Source of the DNA: Macrocystis pyrifera
Taxonomy: Eukaryota > Sar > Phaeophyceae > Laminariales > Laminariaceae
DNA length: 64,000 bases
Reading direction: 5' to 3'
Assembly: GCA_031763025.1 (NCBI GenBank)
Contig: JASSKH010000025.1
Span: forward strand, 3,472,001 to 3,536,000
Shown: in pieces, positions 1-15,100 of the stretch
Layout of the letters: each line of letters opens with the position of its first letter
Numbering within the stretch: position 1 is the first letter of the stretch
Made by a program: the position numbers and the translations under genes
The notes under the pieces: generated by a model
Told to the model about the DNA's origin: nothing
What the model saw: only the letters and a program-made list of their open reading frames with translations
Databases searched by the model: none

Positions 1-304
1 ATCATGCAGATAGCATACGTGCCACGTAGGTCATGCAGATCATATACAGATCATGTATTACGGTGGTCCATAGTTAATAGGACCTACGGTACACACAAAA
101 ACCTATATAATTCCCTATTTTTACTAACAATATTTGGTCCTGTTAACTATGGTCCCCCGTAATAGATCATATAGATTCCATGCAGATCATTTACAGAAAA
201 TAAATCAGGGCTCTATCTTCCCCGATCTGTCTAGATCATGGGGATTAATCCATCTGATGTGTCAGGTGTGCGTATCGTAACGCCTCTCCATATCACACCC
301 ATAC
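1..304. other. Left edge, probably Ku80 intron; holds MITE-A copy 1
   Basis: AT-rich sequence with several GATCATG-type words and one MITE-A copy. The remaining Ku80 C-terminal exons should lie to the left of base 1. Confidence 0.5.
57..164 (+). mobile_element. MITE-A copy 1
   Basis: About 108-bp palindromic element. The ends TTACGGKGGTCCATAGT and ACTATGGTCCCCCGTAA are near-perfect inverted repeats flanked by TA, with a conserved CCTATTTTTACTAACAAT centre. No coding capacity. TA flanks and the long terminal inverted repeat suggest a Tc1/mariner-driven MITE. Confidence 0.85.
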
Positions 305-407
305 CTTGCTATCGGCTGCGCCTGCTGCATCACCACCACGATCACCATCTGAGGGCCCAGCGGTAGAATCCGTACGCCTTCCTTTCTTCAAGGATGGTTC
401 AGTAGAT
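305..407 (-). CDS. XRCC5: Probable Ku80 exon 16, linker region
   Basis: Ends SK at donor AAG|GTATGG. Encodes [20 protein letters not shown] and then a Gly/Ala/Asp-rich stretch. It is low-complexity and basic to acidic, like the flexible linker before the Ku80 C-terminal domain. Two acceptors are possible: TTCCAG (exon starts 407, phase 2) or TTGAAG (starts 385, phase 0, agreeing with exon 15). Assignment rests on position, donor quality and composition, since linkers are not conserved. Confidence 0.5.
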
Positions 408-3400
408 CTGGAACGAAACATTAATTGTATTATTATATTTGCCATCAGGCAACGTTCAGTGCTTGTTCCAATCATACCATCCACGTAGCTTGAATCGAAT
501 ATATTCTAATATATACCGCAGTAGTACAGTAGTTTCTCTTCTATCACTCTGAACATTTAAATAATATTATAAAAAAACAAAAAAAATGCAGCCACGGCTC
601 GTTCAGAAGGCCGTCACGTACAGGGGACAGGGATTATGATAAACGGCGCAAGAAGAGCCTAGACTCTCCCCTCTTCCCCAGACCTTCCATCCGCCCGCAT
701 CGGAAAATACAACAAAATTCTTCTAACCCAACAGTCATCCTCTATTCAGTCGACGACGGAGTTAAGTTGATTGTCGACGAACAGTATAGCTTCCTCGCTT
801 GATTTCCTCGCGTCGTTATTATCATGATTATTGTTATCATGAATATGATAATTATTGTTAGTACCAGGTATTACTTTTGCCCTCCGACAACATATTGTAC
901 ACGATCCATCCCAACATGAATATGTTCCCTATTCTTACGCACTTTGCCTCCGACGATGTATCGTACAGGTTCCAGTCCGGCAAAAAAAATATAATAACAT
1001 CTTCTACAAAATATAGTATCGCCGCAGTAGTCTCTCTCTGCTATCACTCCGAGCCAACAAATATCCCACTCTCCCTCCTTTACACCTCCCTCCCTTGTGG
1101 AAACCCTCGTCTACCCTACTCCTCCGCTATGTTCCCTGTTGGCTACCTCGTACACACTACGTATCATGTGAGGGATCGCTATTAGAGACGGACATCGTCG
1201 GAGGCAAAATGAGACAAAAGAGAGAAAAAGGAAGTAGGCGATAGAAAATACGCAGGAGAGGACTGAAGACTAGAATGTAGAGGAGCATGCAACAAGAAGG
1301 AAGGAGCAAGGACAGCAATTGAAGTAAGTAGAGGTTAACCAGGAAGTAGGCACAAAAGGGAGATATTACTAGACCTCGCTCGCATAGGTTAGGCTTCCTT
1401 TTCGTTTTGGTTTCCCTTTGTTTTCATCTCTCGGGGAAAGTTTATCAGGTGAAATACGTTGGAGCTCATGCTGCGCATTGCCGGATGACAAAAGACAAAA
1501 ACACGTCATTTTTGGCCCTCGTGTACATCATGCATGCGCATTGTGAGCCACGAGCGTCACGAGCAATAGCGCGCTCATGCCAGCCACCGCTGCCCACGGG
1601 AAGAAAGAGACTGGGGTTAGCCCAGGCGATTGTATTACTCGTATTACGCCCTTACCCATCCACGGCGGCGGCGGCAGCAGCAGCAGCAGCAGAGAGCAGC
1701 GATGACAGTGTCTGGTTCGGCGAGGGTCAGATCGCTGAAATATGTCACCCGCTTCTTGCCCGCCTTCGCACGCTCCTGCTTCTCGAAGTAAAACGCCTCT
1801 TGGTAATCCTGTTCAAAAGTGAGGGGCGGGAACGCGGACGTCGGGGCCATGACCACGTGAGACACGCGGATGCACGTGAATGTTATGGTATCCCCTCTCA
1901 ACGTCACGTTTCAATATCCCCTCTTCCCTGTTGCGGTATTACTGTTTAATGTACGCGTGTCAACCTCGCCATATCCAGCTGTACGGGTTTTCTAGTGAGA
2001 CTGGTGGTATGGTCGTCGGGGCCATGAGTATACTTCACGCAGATGGGCACCCTCTTCCCCTTCCCCTGTTGCGGCGTTGCTCTCGTTAAATGGTACTGTG
2101 GGCGGAAATGTGAGGGCCTTTTATACATTAATGTTAACACCGAGCGGTTCTTATATTAACGCCCAGAGTGGTATGGTATCCCCTCTCCCCTGCTGCGGCG
2201 TTGCTGTTTAGCGTGCGTGTCCCTTCACCATTCCTGACAATATGGTTTCCCAATAAAACAGTGGGGCCGGTGACATGGTCATCGAGGCCATGGACGCACT
2301 ACACGCAGATGAACGCTAACGTCATGGGGTCCCCTCTCCACTGCAGTTGCGGCGTCATTGTCTAGTGTCCCCTCTCCCCTGTTGCGGCGTTGCTGTTTTG
2401 TGGACGTGCCCCCTCACCATTCCTGGCATCAAGAATTTTATATAAAGTAGTGAGGCCTCTGACAACGGTCAGCGGAGTAACCGTGTGTCTTTTTTTTGTG
2501 CGTATCACCTCCCACAAGGATGTAGCCGCCTTCACGAGCTCCGGCTCCGGTGACAGGGCAGCCTGTCCGAACGCACGAAAACCAAAAATAAAAACGCGCG
2601 CGGCAGGGACAACAGTCAGCAATTTCGGGAACAAGCCGTGCAGGCGCGGAAGAGCAAGGGAGGAAAGGAGCGCTGAAACGAAAATACGAGTAGAGCGCAA
2701 TAAAAAAATACCGAAACGATAAGATAAACGAAGGGGCAGTAGCCGAAGGCGACAACAGCAGTCCGATATTGCTACGTAGAGCCCGGCATTGTTAGCGTCC
2801 GATATTGTTATGCCTGGTATTCCGATTTTGGCAGCCCCTACTACAGGACTGAATTAAAACAAATTTCGCAAAAGAGGAACACGATATATCTATAAGAGGG
2901 TACAAGGCGCTTCGCTCAGGAAGGAAAAGTACCTCAAATTGTGCGAAGCATACAGAGGTCCATGATTGAATATTGTTTTTTTCATGACTGATTGTAGTTG
3001 CAAACTGGCGACTTGATAATGCCAAGAGTCCCGCCGCCATGCTTCAGGAGAAAACAGCTCGGACGCCACATACGCTTCGCGTCACGGGCGGTTTTCCGCT
3101 ACGCTCGCTCACATGTCGTACGTACGTACATATCTCAGGTAGGGTACTTATTTTCTTATTTCGACATGCTCTGTGTCTGTACTCGTATGTACGAAAGATA
3201 AAGCACAGCACGGCACAGCAGCGCCGCAAAAACAATGAAAATGAATCCATTTTTTTTGGAAAGAAAAAAAAATCCCTGCCCCCTCTCGTTTAATAATTTC
3301 CTGTCTGATTGAAACACCTTACACCGGTCAAAAAGAAAAAAGAAGAAAATCAACCAGTAGAGCTTCTCTCTCAGCCTCTTACGCCGCCCGCCCCTCTCGC

Positions 3401-6137
3401 GACCATCTCGCCACCGATTCGGTCCGGGTAAAGCTTTCTTCCCTCTCTTCCACAGTGAGCCGAGTCGCCCGTCTCGCGTCAAGCCCGGTGCTCACCGTGG
3501 ACCTCGTTCGCCAGCTCGACAATGTTGGTGCTCAGACTGCGTAGTTCTCTCAGTGAATTTCAGATTGGTCGCCAAAAAATAAGCACCGCTTGAATTTTAT
3601 TTTGCTTATCAAAACGACCCTTACATACCCGTACATAGTATAACCGGCACCACAACAGGAGGCCGGACAGAGCTCATTCGTGTTTCCCTCGTGTCTCGAG
3701 GCTCACGCGACGCTCAACCACGAAACGCGCTCCTTGCAACCCCCCCTCTACCCGTCAGCACCCGCTGACACCCGCGACTGTGCCGCGCTCGTCCGCGGTG
3801 CCGTGCTCGGAGTACACGCACGCACACGAAACGAAAGAAGAAAAAAGGGAAAGAAGGACTGAAAGTGCAACGAGAAATGGAGAAAACAAAGACCCATGGG
3901 AAAGGTCCGGCAAGTAATAAAAGGAGGCGAGTTCCAAGTGGGAGCTCTGAGAGGACAGGGATGTACCAACCGAGCACGCTCAGAGAGTGAGATATCCGTA
4001 AGTAGTTTTATGGGTGGGCGAATTTACACTAGTGGTCCCTCAGTAGTGCCGTTCGCCGCAGTACTGCCGGTATTTTCGGCTGGCACAACTTTCACTCCCG
4101 TCCTAAAACCTTTATACTCCCCAGTCCCGAATAGTGCCGGTTTACCCAGTAGGTGCCGATTATCTGGATGGCACATACCGGCACTACTGAGGGACCTATA
4201 GGACTAAGTAATTGCAGTAGTTGTTAATTAAATACTTCGAGCTATTGTGAATACATCAATTTCCACCTCCCCATTGCTTAAGAGAGAGAAAAAGCAACTC
4301 CGGTATAGAGAGCGCGGTGGGCCCCCACCTTTACCGAAGGGTGCAGTTCCGGCAACTCGCACTCCGGGTTGATGGCGCGCGCCACCTTCGCCCTGTCAAG
4401 ACAAGCAAAAAAAAAAAAGCAAGAATAAAATAGCAGTGGGGGGGAGGGGGGGGGGGGGGAAGAAAAACTTTCGACACCTGCGACAGATCAACGATTCTTA
4501 ACTCAACTTCAACATCTAGGTCTTTGAGGACAGACACGTTTCTGATCTGTGTGAATTAGCTCATGTTGCCCGGTGGGCGTCGTACGACCTAAATGATCTA
4601 CCTGTAGGACACACTACTCTGTCCCTAAATATAATGCTATTTTATACATTAATACTGAATATAATCGATCTTTGTATTTAGGGGCATAGTGGTATGTATT
4701 TCCTGGATTGGAGCTGTACTTACACAGATCCTGTACACCATCTCACAAGGTCAGGTGAGAAGCCAGATGATCTACTTACTGTAGAGGATCTAGATCGTGA
4801 CCTGTGCAATGTGTGAATCTTTCGGCACTGCCGTATCAATATTCTGGCCCGAATAAGGATTTTCTCCTCGCCGATATACTATTTACACTGCTTTTGTTTT
4901 GAGCAACGCCTTTGCACGTAACTCGCGGTGTTCCGCATTTCTTTGCGACGAAAAAAAAAAAAAACAGCAACTAGCTGAACAGCAACGGGGGACGGGAAGA
5001 ACATTCACATGCTCCCTCCGGTTTTAGTGGCATGCTTTTCTCCTTGTTTTTTTTCGGCAGGATTAACTAAATGTTCGTTCTTAAAAGTTGGTCCTGGCCC
5101 AACGGTGGGATTGTTGAGCGGTTCCGCTTGACCGTTCGGGCTGCAACTTGGCACGCGAGAAGACAGTTGCTAGCCGAAGGAACCCATACGAGCAAATCAA
5201 CCGAACAACAGGATCAAACAATAAACAACATTAGTTACGGTAGCTCTCGCTGTCAATAGGAACTCTCGCTGGTACAACAGGAAATCTTACATTTGGTACT
5301 TTAAGTCAACTGTGTGCGCCGGTTCAAGGCACACAAAAAAAAACTCGCGGGTACACACATAGGATAATCGGTACTTGTAACTTCTGGCAAAAGTGTGTGC
5401 GCTGGTGGTGCGGGGCATGCGAGCATAAATAGGAGATTTTCGGTAGGACGATGCTGGGACTCCTGCTTCAGACTTTCGATAGGGTCTCCAGCTTCACCCA
5501 CCTCAAAGTAAGTAAAAATAACGCCGATATCATCTCACCATCACAATAACCATAACAAAACCCTTGAAGAAAAAAAAAATGCAAGCAACACAGCAATTAG
5601 ATCAAGGACAGCAAATGAAGTACAACAGTAGATTGTAGATAGAGTTCAAGCCGGAAGTAGGTGTATATACAGAAGGGACAGTTAGTCTCTGTGCCTAGGG
5701 TATTTTTTGTTTCCGTTCTTCTTTCGGGGTGCTTGTGAATGACCAACGCTGAAACTCACGCTACACATTGTCGGATGGCAAGAAGCACGACAGTATAAAC
5801 AAGCTAGCGGCGCGCACCCGTTGACGCCCTGCCGAACGGGATCGAGCACCAACCCCTCACGAAAGCCCCCAATCCCAGCAGTCCCGGTCCCCTGAACAGT
5901 CATCGCCTCCACGAGCGATGCGGACACGTCCTTCTGCTCTTTGGAAGGCTTGCGGCTGCCGGGACCCTGGAAGGGGGAGGGATATGTAGCGGAAAATGTC
6001 GGTAAGGCACGAGAGAGAAGGAACAAAGTCAAAGCCGCATCTACTGTAGTGGGCGTAAGTAAGTGAGTGATGCAGAAGCATTAATTAACACGTGTGTGCG
6101 ACGCGCTATGTTCGAGGGTCTTGGTTGACAAATAATC

Positions 6138-6179
<42 letters not shown>

Positions 6180-9100
6180 TACGACTACGGCCATGCATGA
6201 CAATGAGTACACCCCACCCCCTGTCCCGCTCCTGAGCGAGGGCGCGCGCGCACGCCCTGTATGGTGGGTAGAATCATCACTAGCTCGTATGTCTGTAAGA
6301 TAAGCAAAATGGATAAATAAAAATCATTGCCCCCCACCCCCCCGGCCCCAAGGCCCGCGGCGGCGGATGCATGATCTACAGCCCCTCATCAGTAGATCGT
6401 GCGCACATAGACTTACTCACATTTTATAATTTTTGAAATACGTCAGCTGTGAGTTTGACTGATTAAATAGTTGATACTCAACTTTGCAAGCTGCGTAATA
6501 CGTCTCGTCTATATTCCATTTTTACCGAATTTTACAAGTATTGTGATAAACCGAATGCGCGTATTCTATATGTAATTCCTTGTCAAAGATATAGGCCAGC
6601 GGCTCCCCTGGATGCTGCCCGGGTCAACAGGACAATTTTAAATTATCATTCTGTGCCCTGATACTACGTATATAACCCGAACAAGGGATATTGATATGAT
6701 GTTGCAACATGTTGAAACCTTTTCATTTCACAAATATTTATAGATTGATTGAGTGTTATTGATTTTTCTAGGAAGGTATGGTTCTAAGTGTGAACAACTC
6801 TTCCGGAGATGAGCTGCTGCTGTTTTTGCTACTTCTGTTGTTGTAATGGTATGGTTCTTAGTGTGAATAATGCTGCTGTTCTTGCTGCTGTGTTGTTTTA
6901 ATGTCTAGATATTATTTTATATGGCTTTTTGTATAGATTCGAAAGTAGTGTATACGATTCACATTTGTAATTTTTGGACGTCGCTTAAGTACAAGGACCT
7001 GCTGCGCTCTCGAATAATCTGAGACAAATATACCAATCACAGCATCTACGACGACCTCCACAGGAAGGCTCGTATTTTCTTCTTCAGTTATCCTGTTCCA
7101 TAACATCAGGATATTTTTTTCACACTAAATACAAGACAAAAAAATTCCAAAAAAAAAATAAATACTAAAATCAACATATTATTTTTCGAAAAATATACCA
7201 CTGTCCAGAAATTTAGGGATCACGTCTATCCTAATATTAAATACAAAAGGTCATTATATTTCGGGACAGAGTGGTACGTACGTGATACAAAACAGGGAGA
7301 CACCATACACTACATGGTTCGTTGTGTGGTGTGCTCAACAACTTGACTTCACACTTATGTGTTGGGTTACGTTGAGGTGTGTCTTTTGATTGATGATCAA
7401 GTGTTGGGTTGTGTTTGTGGTGGGATGTTTGGTGTTGGAGTGCAAGGGTAAAGACGTTGGGAGGGCCGCAAGGGACACCTCCCCGGAAAAAAATTATGCG
7501 GTAGAGATACCCCCGAAGGAATATTCTCCAGGGATTACAGCACTCCAGGGTCGAGCCCAGTGCAAGAGCCTGCTCCCCCCTGGGGTCACCAGTCATCTTG
7601 ACCACTGGCAAGCCCCCGCCAGGTAAGTATGCCTTGTTTCACCGGATATTTCCTGGAATAAATATCTGTTTTGGTCGTCGCCCACTGTTTTCCATCGCAC
7701 GAACACGACAAAATAGGTACCAGGTATACAGTTTGTTTTTCATCTTCACAAGCAACCAACATACACATGCACCCGAAAATCGGACAACAAAACAGCATAT
7801 TATTGCCACTACGACAACCTTCCTCTTTATTTTTTTTTAATAAATTTTGAAATACGTCAGCTGTGAGTTCGACTGATTTTTTATTTTTTTTTATAAATTT
7901 TGAAATACGTCAGCTGTGAGTTCGACTGATCACTTGTGTTGTATCGGTAAGCGGCAGGTCAAATGAGGATATAAAATATTTATTTTCCGGATTCGGGGAT
8001 ATTAATAGTAAATAAATAATTATTTATTTTCCGGATTCGGGGAGAACAAAATCCAACAGTAGACCAACAACCACGTACGTACGTAGCACGCGCAGGGACA
8101 CAGCAGTGCAAGTCGGCCCTGGAAGCCCCAATGACTCGCATGAGGACTTGGTGGTGAGCCGTTCAAAGCTTGGCGAAGTGTTCCGCTCTAGGGGTCCACA
8201 TCACACCCGTACAGCAGAGGGCCTAGGTTCTCAAAGCACCTCGGCCTTCAGCATTCTGAATTTCTTCGGACTTTCAGATGTAATGAATAATATTAAGCGG
8301 GGCGGTCGTCCCATCATGTACATACAAATCCGGGCCGAACCGTTTGAGGCATGTTGGAATGTTTGACGTTCTGCTCATCATGTATGTGTTGGGTTGTATG
8401 TTGGGATGTTCTGTCTTGTGGCTGATGTGTTGGGTTTTATATGGTTGGGATGTTCGGTGTTGAGGTATGTTTTTTTGTGTTGATGGACTTGCAAAAGTGT
8501 AAAGATGTTGGGAGGGCCGCAAGGGACACCTCCCCGGAAAAAAATTATGCGGTAGAGATACCCCCGAAGGAATATTCTCCAGGGATTACAGCACTCCAGG
8601 GTCGAGCCCAGTGCAAGAGCCTGCTCCCCCTGGGGTCACCAGTCATCTTGACCACTGGCAAGCCCCCGCCAGGTAAGTATGCCTGTCTAGGTCGGATAAT
8701 TCTTGGAATATATACCTTTTTTGGCCGTCGCCCGCTGTTTTCCATCGCACGAACACGACAATATATGCACATTTAAATATTTTTCAATTTCCATGCTCAC
8801 AGCACTATTCGACGCAGTCGACGAGGGAAGAAAAAGAAAGGGCTGCGGTCTTCTCGCGAAATAAATGCAAGCCACGAACCGTAGTGCTGCAGTGGGGATA
8901 CGAGTAGGAGCCTACAATGTGACCCCTGATCTGAGGTACACGTACTATTAATACTAGTAATTGGTGGTAATGAGGCGCGACCTCAGTAATACCTGCAGTA
9001 GTATCTGCGATGCATCATGCTGGGCGAATACGGATTATTCTGTTTTGTGCTGAACCAACACGAACGAACATCTACTGCTGCTGTATACTACCTACAACCG

Positions 9101-12100
9101 TACGTCGTTGATGAATCTCAATATCGTAAATGTTCTTGGCCTCTTCTGCTCTTGTCTTGATAATATATGAAAAACACAGGAGGAGCAGTACACACACACC
9201 AGGTTACATGTTGTAGCAAATACACAGATACTGGATTTTGTCGTGTGTATCCTGGTTTCCACTTCGAAATCCGGCTTAATTTTTTTTTTTTTTTTTATAA
9301 GAAACTAAGAAAAAGCACGTCAGCTGTGAGTTCAACCAATCGGCAGATCGGTCGATACTCAACTTTGCAAGCTGCGTGAACCGCTGCGTGAACCGCGCGC
9401 GTTTTCCATTATTTCCCTCGCGATTGACTACTGGCCAGAGACTCCCCTGGATGCCACCAGGGTCGACGAGACGATAATACTTACAGCTGGTTCGATTTCC
9501 AATTGAATTTTAATTTGAAGACGAAAAATTGCTGCTGTGACCACATAGTACGTGTATTCCCTCGGCTTGAAACCCTTGAACCCTTTGTACACGTACTCGA
9601 TTTTGTCCTGTGTTGGTTTTGAACTCGAAATTCGGCATAATAATTTCAAGACGAAAAATCTGCACTCGACATGCTCTGTCCTAGAGAGAACTTCTCGTAG
9701 CAGGTAGCAGGTGCCACCGCTACTACTGATGTGCGACATCTACAGCAGAGCTTCTCCAGCAACAAAACAGCAGCAGCAGTAGGACACACGAGGCCAGGTC
9801 AGCGTCGCTGTACGCTCGGCTTGTGTGTGAACCCTTCGTACATACATGTGTTTCCTGGTCCCGAACTCATAACTTGAAGACGAAAAATCTACAATCTGAC
9901 GTGTGTCCAACAGAGCTTCTAGCAGTGCCACCACTACTACTACTGCTGTACAACAACTATACAGCAGATACTCTCCCGCTTCTCCGTCCCCTCATCAGCA
10001 GGAGGGTGGGCCTGCAGCATGTCTCGGGGACATGGCCCAAACGCTCGTTGCTGTGGACAGGCACAGTCTGCCTGCGAGTACTCGTAGTAGAGCTAGGCTT
10101 CGTTAGGTAGAACTCAAAAAGCAAAAACCGTTGTTGTTGGTTCTGTGTTTTTTCAACATGGCCCAGCACAAACATGTGCCTACACACGTTGCCACACCTA
10201 GCTCGAGCTACTGTGAACGACTTACCACCGCAACAGCACCAGGTCTCTTTTGTGTGTGCGTGCGCACAGAGCCCGCCGGGACTGGAATTGGTGCGGTGTG
10301 CGTCGAGAGCGGTGGTCAAACGTTGCCCAAAAAAGTGTTGAATCACACACACACGATCAAGCGCGAATTCGTGAAAGATGGGCGGGGCACTACCACAAAC
10401 TATTGAACACGAAATCGCTGAAACTTGACCCGACGATCATCGACCTAGTGCCACCACGACCGCTGAAACTATCCCTTGGAAATGAACCATCCATTGACGA
10501 GATGATGGAAGCAGTGAAGGGTATGTCAAACTGGAAAGCCGTTGGACAAGATGGTCTCCCGGTCGAAGTACTGAAACTTGACCACCCCGCTTTCGTGCAG
10601 TATTTTCACAGTATCCTTGTTAACGTTTGGGTAACGGGAGAAGTCCCCCAGCAATGGAAAGATGCGATCATAAAAACCCTTCATAAAAAGAAGGATAGAA
10701 CTGATTGCAACAACTACAGAGGTATTTCGCTTGTTGCTCACGCAGGCAAGGTGTTGCTGAAAATCGTTGCGTCCCGTCTAAGCAGCTACGGCGAGACCGA
10801 GCATATACTCCCTGAAGAACAGTGCGGCTTCCGCCCCGCACGGTCAACAGTCGATATGCTGTTTGTCGTGCGCCGGTTGCAGCAGCTCGGGCGGCAGAAG
10901 AAAATCCCCCTGTACATGTGCTTCATCGACTTGCAGAAAGCGTACGACTCTGTCGACCGAGAACTGTTGTGGGAGGTACTCACACGCCTTGGTGTACCAA
11001 CCAAGATGCTCACAATCATTCGCAATTTTCACGAAGGCATGCGGGCTCGCGTGCGTGCGGATGACGGTGAACACTCGGACTGGTTCAATGTAACCCAGGG
11101 GCTGCGGCAAGGCTGCGTACTATCGCCGTTACGTACTGTTCAACGTGTTCTTCGCCGCTGCGATACACATCGTGCTGGTACGCCTCAGCAAAGACGAATG
11201 CATCGTAAGGGATTTGGTTCATCTCGAAGAGGACAGGGTTGTCGGAAAAGAGGAACCGTTGGCATGCGTGCAAAGGGCTGTGTGGGGCATGTTGTATGCA
11301 GACGACGCAGGCATAGTCTCGAAGTCGGCGGAAGGCCTTGCAAGAATGATGACAGTCATCGTGACTGTCTTCGCAGCAGTAGGTCTCACGGTATCCGAGA
11401 AGAAGACAGAGACGATGCTCCTACGAACACCGGATCAGACGTTTACCACCTCACCGCTCGCGATCGAAGCTGCAGGCCAAAAGTATAAACAGACGACCCA
11501 GTTTTTGTACCTAGGAGGCATTATCCATGAGAACGCTGACCTCTCCTTCGAAATCGAGCGACGAATCCGTCTGATGCGGGCATGCCTCAAACGGTATGGT
11601 CCGGAACTGTACGATAGGACGAACGCACCGCTTAGTCTGAAAGTCCGGATGCTGAAGGCCGAGGTGATTGAGACGTTGCTGTACGGTTGCGTGACGTGGA
11701 CCCTCAATGCGGACCACTTCGCCAAGCTTCGATCAGCCCACCACGAAGTCCTTCTGCGAGTCATTGGTTTCCAGCGCCGACTACGCACCGACCACACCAC
11801 CCTCTCGTATGCGAAGGCGCTCAGGATAACACGATGCGAAAGTATCGAAACGACCATCCGTAAACGGCGACTCTTTTTTGCGGGGGCTGTGATGCGGCAA
11901 CACGAGGGGCGATTGCCCAGTCGGTTGATGTTCGGGATGATCGCTGGTGGGGGGAGCCCGAAACCAGGCGGGCAGCCCAATACTTGGCCTAGGGCCATTG
12001 CTGAGCACCTTAGAGTGTTCAAAGCCACCGAGGGATCAACGGAAGACTCCCCCTTAGTCTTTGGAGTTGGGACCGCACACTGTGGCCCACTGCAGCAAAA

Positions 12101-15100
12101 CAGACGGGAAAGTGGTACCGGGGAATCCTCGAAGCAGCTGAACAGTTCATGGGCTGGTGGCACGAGGCTGAGGCAAAGCTGAGTAGACAGCGCCGTGCAT
12201 CCGCTGCAGGTAGTGTTAGAGGGAATGGGGGGAGGGGGGGTAACAGCAGGAGGGGTAGAAGGAACACCGTACAAGTGTATGGGGGCAGGGGGGGGAACAG
12301 GAGGAGTAGAAGGGAAACCGCGGTAGAAGAGAGTAGTAGCAGAGAGACCGCAGATAGGGTAGCAAGGTACCAGGCCGACTAATAGGTCGGACTTTTCTTT
12401 GCTACTCGTACCGCCAACTGCTGCGGCCGTTCGGTATGCATTTTGATTGTTTTCCCTTCTTATCCTTATGAAGACATAGTACGTGAGTAATCGATCGCAA
12501 TCATGGCCAAGAGCACCAACAACGAATATGAAGACGCGTCATCGTCGCAAGAGAGGGAAATGCGAAGTGACAGGAAGATAGAAAAATTGAGAGCGGAGCT
12601 GGAGGAAGCGGAGCAAGCGAGAGACGAAGAGCTGGCCAAGGAGGCCGAAGCCAGGAAGGCGAAAGACAGAGGAGCGGGAGGAGCGGCAGGCGTGGCCGAA
12701 GAAGAGAGAGGCCGTCGAGAAAATTCTGCGGAGGACAGCAGCGGGGGGCATCGGGGAGAGGAGAGTCGGGAAAAAAAAATACGGGTGAGAGCGAAGAACG
12801 GGGGACGACGGAGAGAAGTAAGATGGCGGCAGAGAAGCGCTTGTTTGAACAAGAGGTGGAAAGAGAAGTAGGCAGGAGGATGCATGCTTTAGGTGCACGC
12901 GGACGAACCCACGTTGCATGCAGTGAACTCGCAGGCACGCCTTCAGAGCGCGCGGGGCGCAGAGACCGCGACATGGACAACCAGCGGGAGCCCCCGAGCA
13001 ACATGGGAGAACCCTCGAAGCGCTGGGGGGTTTCATATGAGACGGAAGCCTGGGGGAACCGGGGAAAATTCGGCCCGAGATGGCAAAATGAGCAGAGGGG
13101 GCGCCAGGACAACCGGATTACGGAGTTAGGAAGGTGGGAAGCAGGGGATAGAGGTCTCCAGGGGGAAGCGACAGAGGGGGACGGTTGTTGGACGAAAACA
13201 AGAGGTGGGGACCAAGGAGAGTCGAGCTGGGAAGGGAAAAAAGTGGGAGCTGGAAAAGATGGGTGGACCACGGTCAGCGGGGTGGGGAGACGTGGGCGGG
13301 GAGCCGGAAGGGAGAAAAGGGGGATGGGTCGATGGGCCGAGGAGTGGGAGGGGAAACGACGGGGGGTATTGGGGGGGGGGGGGGGGGGGGGGCGAATTCA
13401 GGCGGTGGGGGGGGGGGCGGGGGGGTCGATGGCGACACGGAACATAGCAGCTTTTTCAAGGAGCCTGAGCCAGCATCATGGACACACGTGACAGACATGG
13501 GGATGATCATGTGGGATGTGACTCGGGCGGATGGCGGGTTACCACCGTGGGATTCCATGAAGGAACGAGCAATGTCATCGCTGTGCCGGGACTGTTTTTC
13601 ATGACCAGAAAAGGCGAGAGGGACCTGATGAGCTTCGCCGGCCTCGACCTGACATTGTACGCGAGGACGGAGCTGTCGGGGAGGCGCAGAAGCGAGGGTG
13701 GGACATCGCTGCCAGACAGGGTGGAGGCTACGATGGGAGTGATCATGTATACGGCAACGCTGGCGATGGACGACAACACGCGGATGGGAAGGGAGGCGTT
13801 GCGTCGGGTGGAGATGCAGTGGAGGCGACAATTTCAACGGGTGAAGGAAAATATCAACCATTTTTACGTGACGAATAAGAGGGTGGCGGAGACAGAGGCC
13901 TTCGAGGAGGAGTTCACGAGGCGCTTCAATGCGGACTTTACGAGGTTGGGGGAGGCGGTGCGGATGACGGCCGTGAAAACTCAAACGGAGGGGATCTACG
14001 TGGCCGACAGCCAAAGAGGCAGGGCCGTTGCCGAAACCGACCTTTCGGGAGACGGCGACGTCGTTGCAGTTGGCGCCGCTACATATCAGGGTCGAGTATG
14101 GGTGGAAGAGGGGAGGGGGGGCAGGGGTGGGGGGGGGCTTTGCTGAGAGCAACCGCCGAGGAAGTGAAGGGCGAGGGTACGCGGAGAGCGACCGCCAGGG
14201 AGGAGACTATTAATGGCGGGGGGAGAAGGATAGACCAGGGGAAGGGGGGGGGGAGCGACAAGACACGGGGGCCAGCAGGGAGTGTTTTTTCTTCAAGAAG
14301 GATGGGCATTGCCCATTCATGGAGAAATGGGGGGACTGTAAATTCGAGCACGGGGGGGAGAGGAGGGGACGCGACGGGAAAGGGGGGGGGGAGAACGGAA
14401 GGAGAAGCGGTCGTCGGGGGGTGGGGAAAAGGGGGGGGGGGGGGGGGGGGGGGAGAGGAGGCGCGAATGAAGACACGGGCTATGCGGATGCGCGGAGCCA
14501 GCCGGGGAGACACGGAGGAGGGGGGAGGCACAGGCGCAAGGTGGAGGTAATCGCGGCGACCAGCACAGCTGGGAGACGACCATCGCAGGGGGGCCGGCGC
14601 CTGGGTCCATCAGGTTTACCAACTCAGGTGCGGTGAAGCAGCAGGGGGAAGAAGGGGGTGAGGACGGGGGGGGGGGGGGAAGGGGGGCGCAGTGAAGGGG
14701 TAGTGCAAGGAGAGGGGGGGGGTAGCGTGAGGTAACGGGGACGCGCAGGGAAAAGGGGGGGGCATGCGAGATAGGGGGAGCGCGTACGGGAGCGAGGGGG
14801 AAGTGGACGGCAACGGGGACATAATGGGAACGGGACGGCACGTGAGCGACGGGGCCACGCACGGGGAGGAAGGACAGGTCCGCGGCGGGGCCGCGCACGA
14901 AACAAAGAAAGGGTTACGCGACGGGGCCGAACGAGGAGCGGACCGGGGAGCGCGCGGCGGGGTCGTGTACGAGACAAGGGGGAGAGTGTACGGCGCGGCC
15001 GTGCACGGAACGAGAGGGGAGGCACGCGGCGGGCCCGCACACGGGACAGCAGGGGAGGTTGCGCGGCGGGGCCGTGTGACGGAAACGAGGGGGGAAATGC

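Larger units (their letters stand above)
2563..4328. other. Ku80 intron 13
   Basis: 1.77 kb, almost all repeat: repeat E copy 1 (2901-4008) followed at once by a MITE-D copy (4028-4200). Confidence 0.6.
4393..5817. other. Ku80 intron 12
   Basis: 1.43 kb with a poly-G run near 4438-4459, a MITE-B copy (4613-4694) and a SINE-like-2 copy (5570-5790). Nothing else recognised. Confidence 0.55.

Noticed and set aside
5301-5501. Minus-strand frame [14 protein letters not shown] as the Ku80 'NP-x-x-Q' exon
   Set aside because: Neither phase nor donor fits; extending exon 12 to GTGCGC supplies that segment with the right phase.
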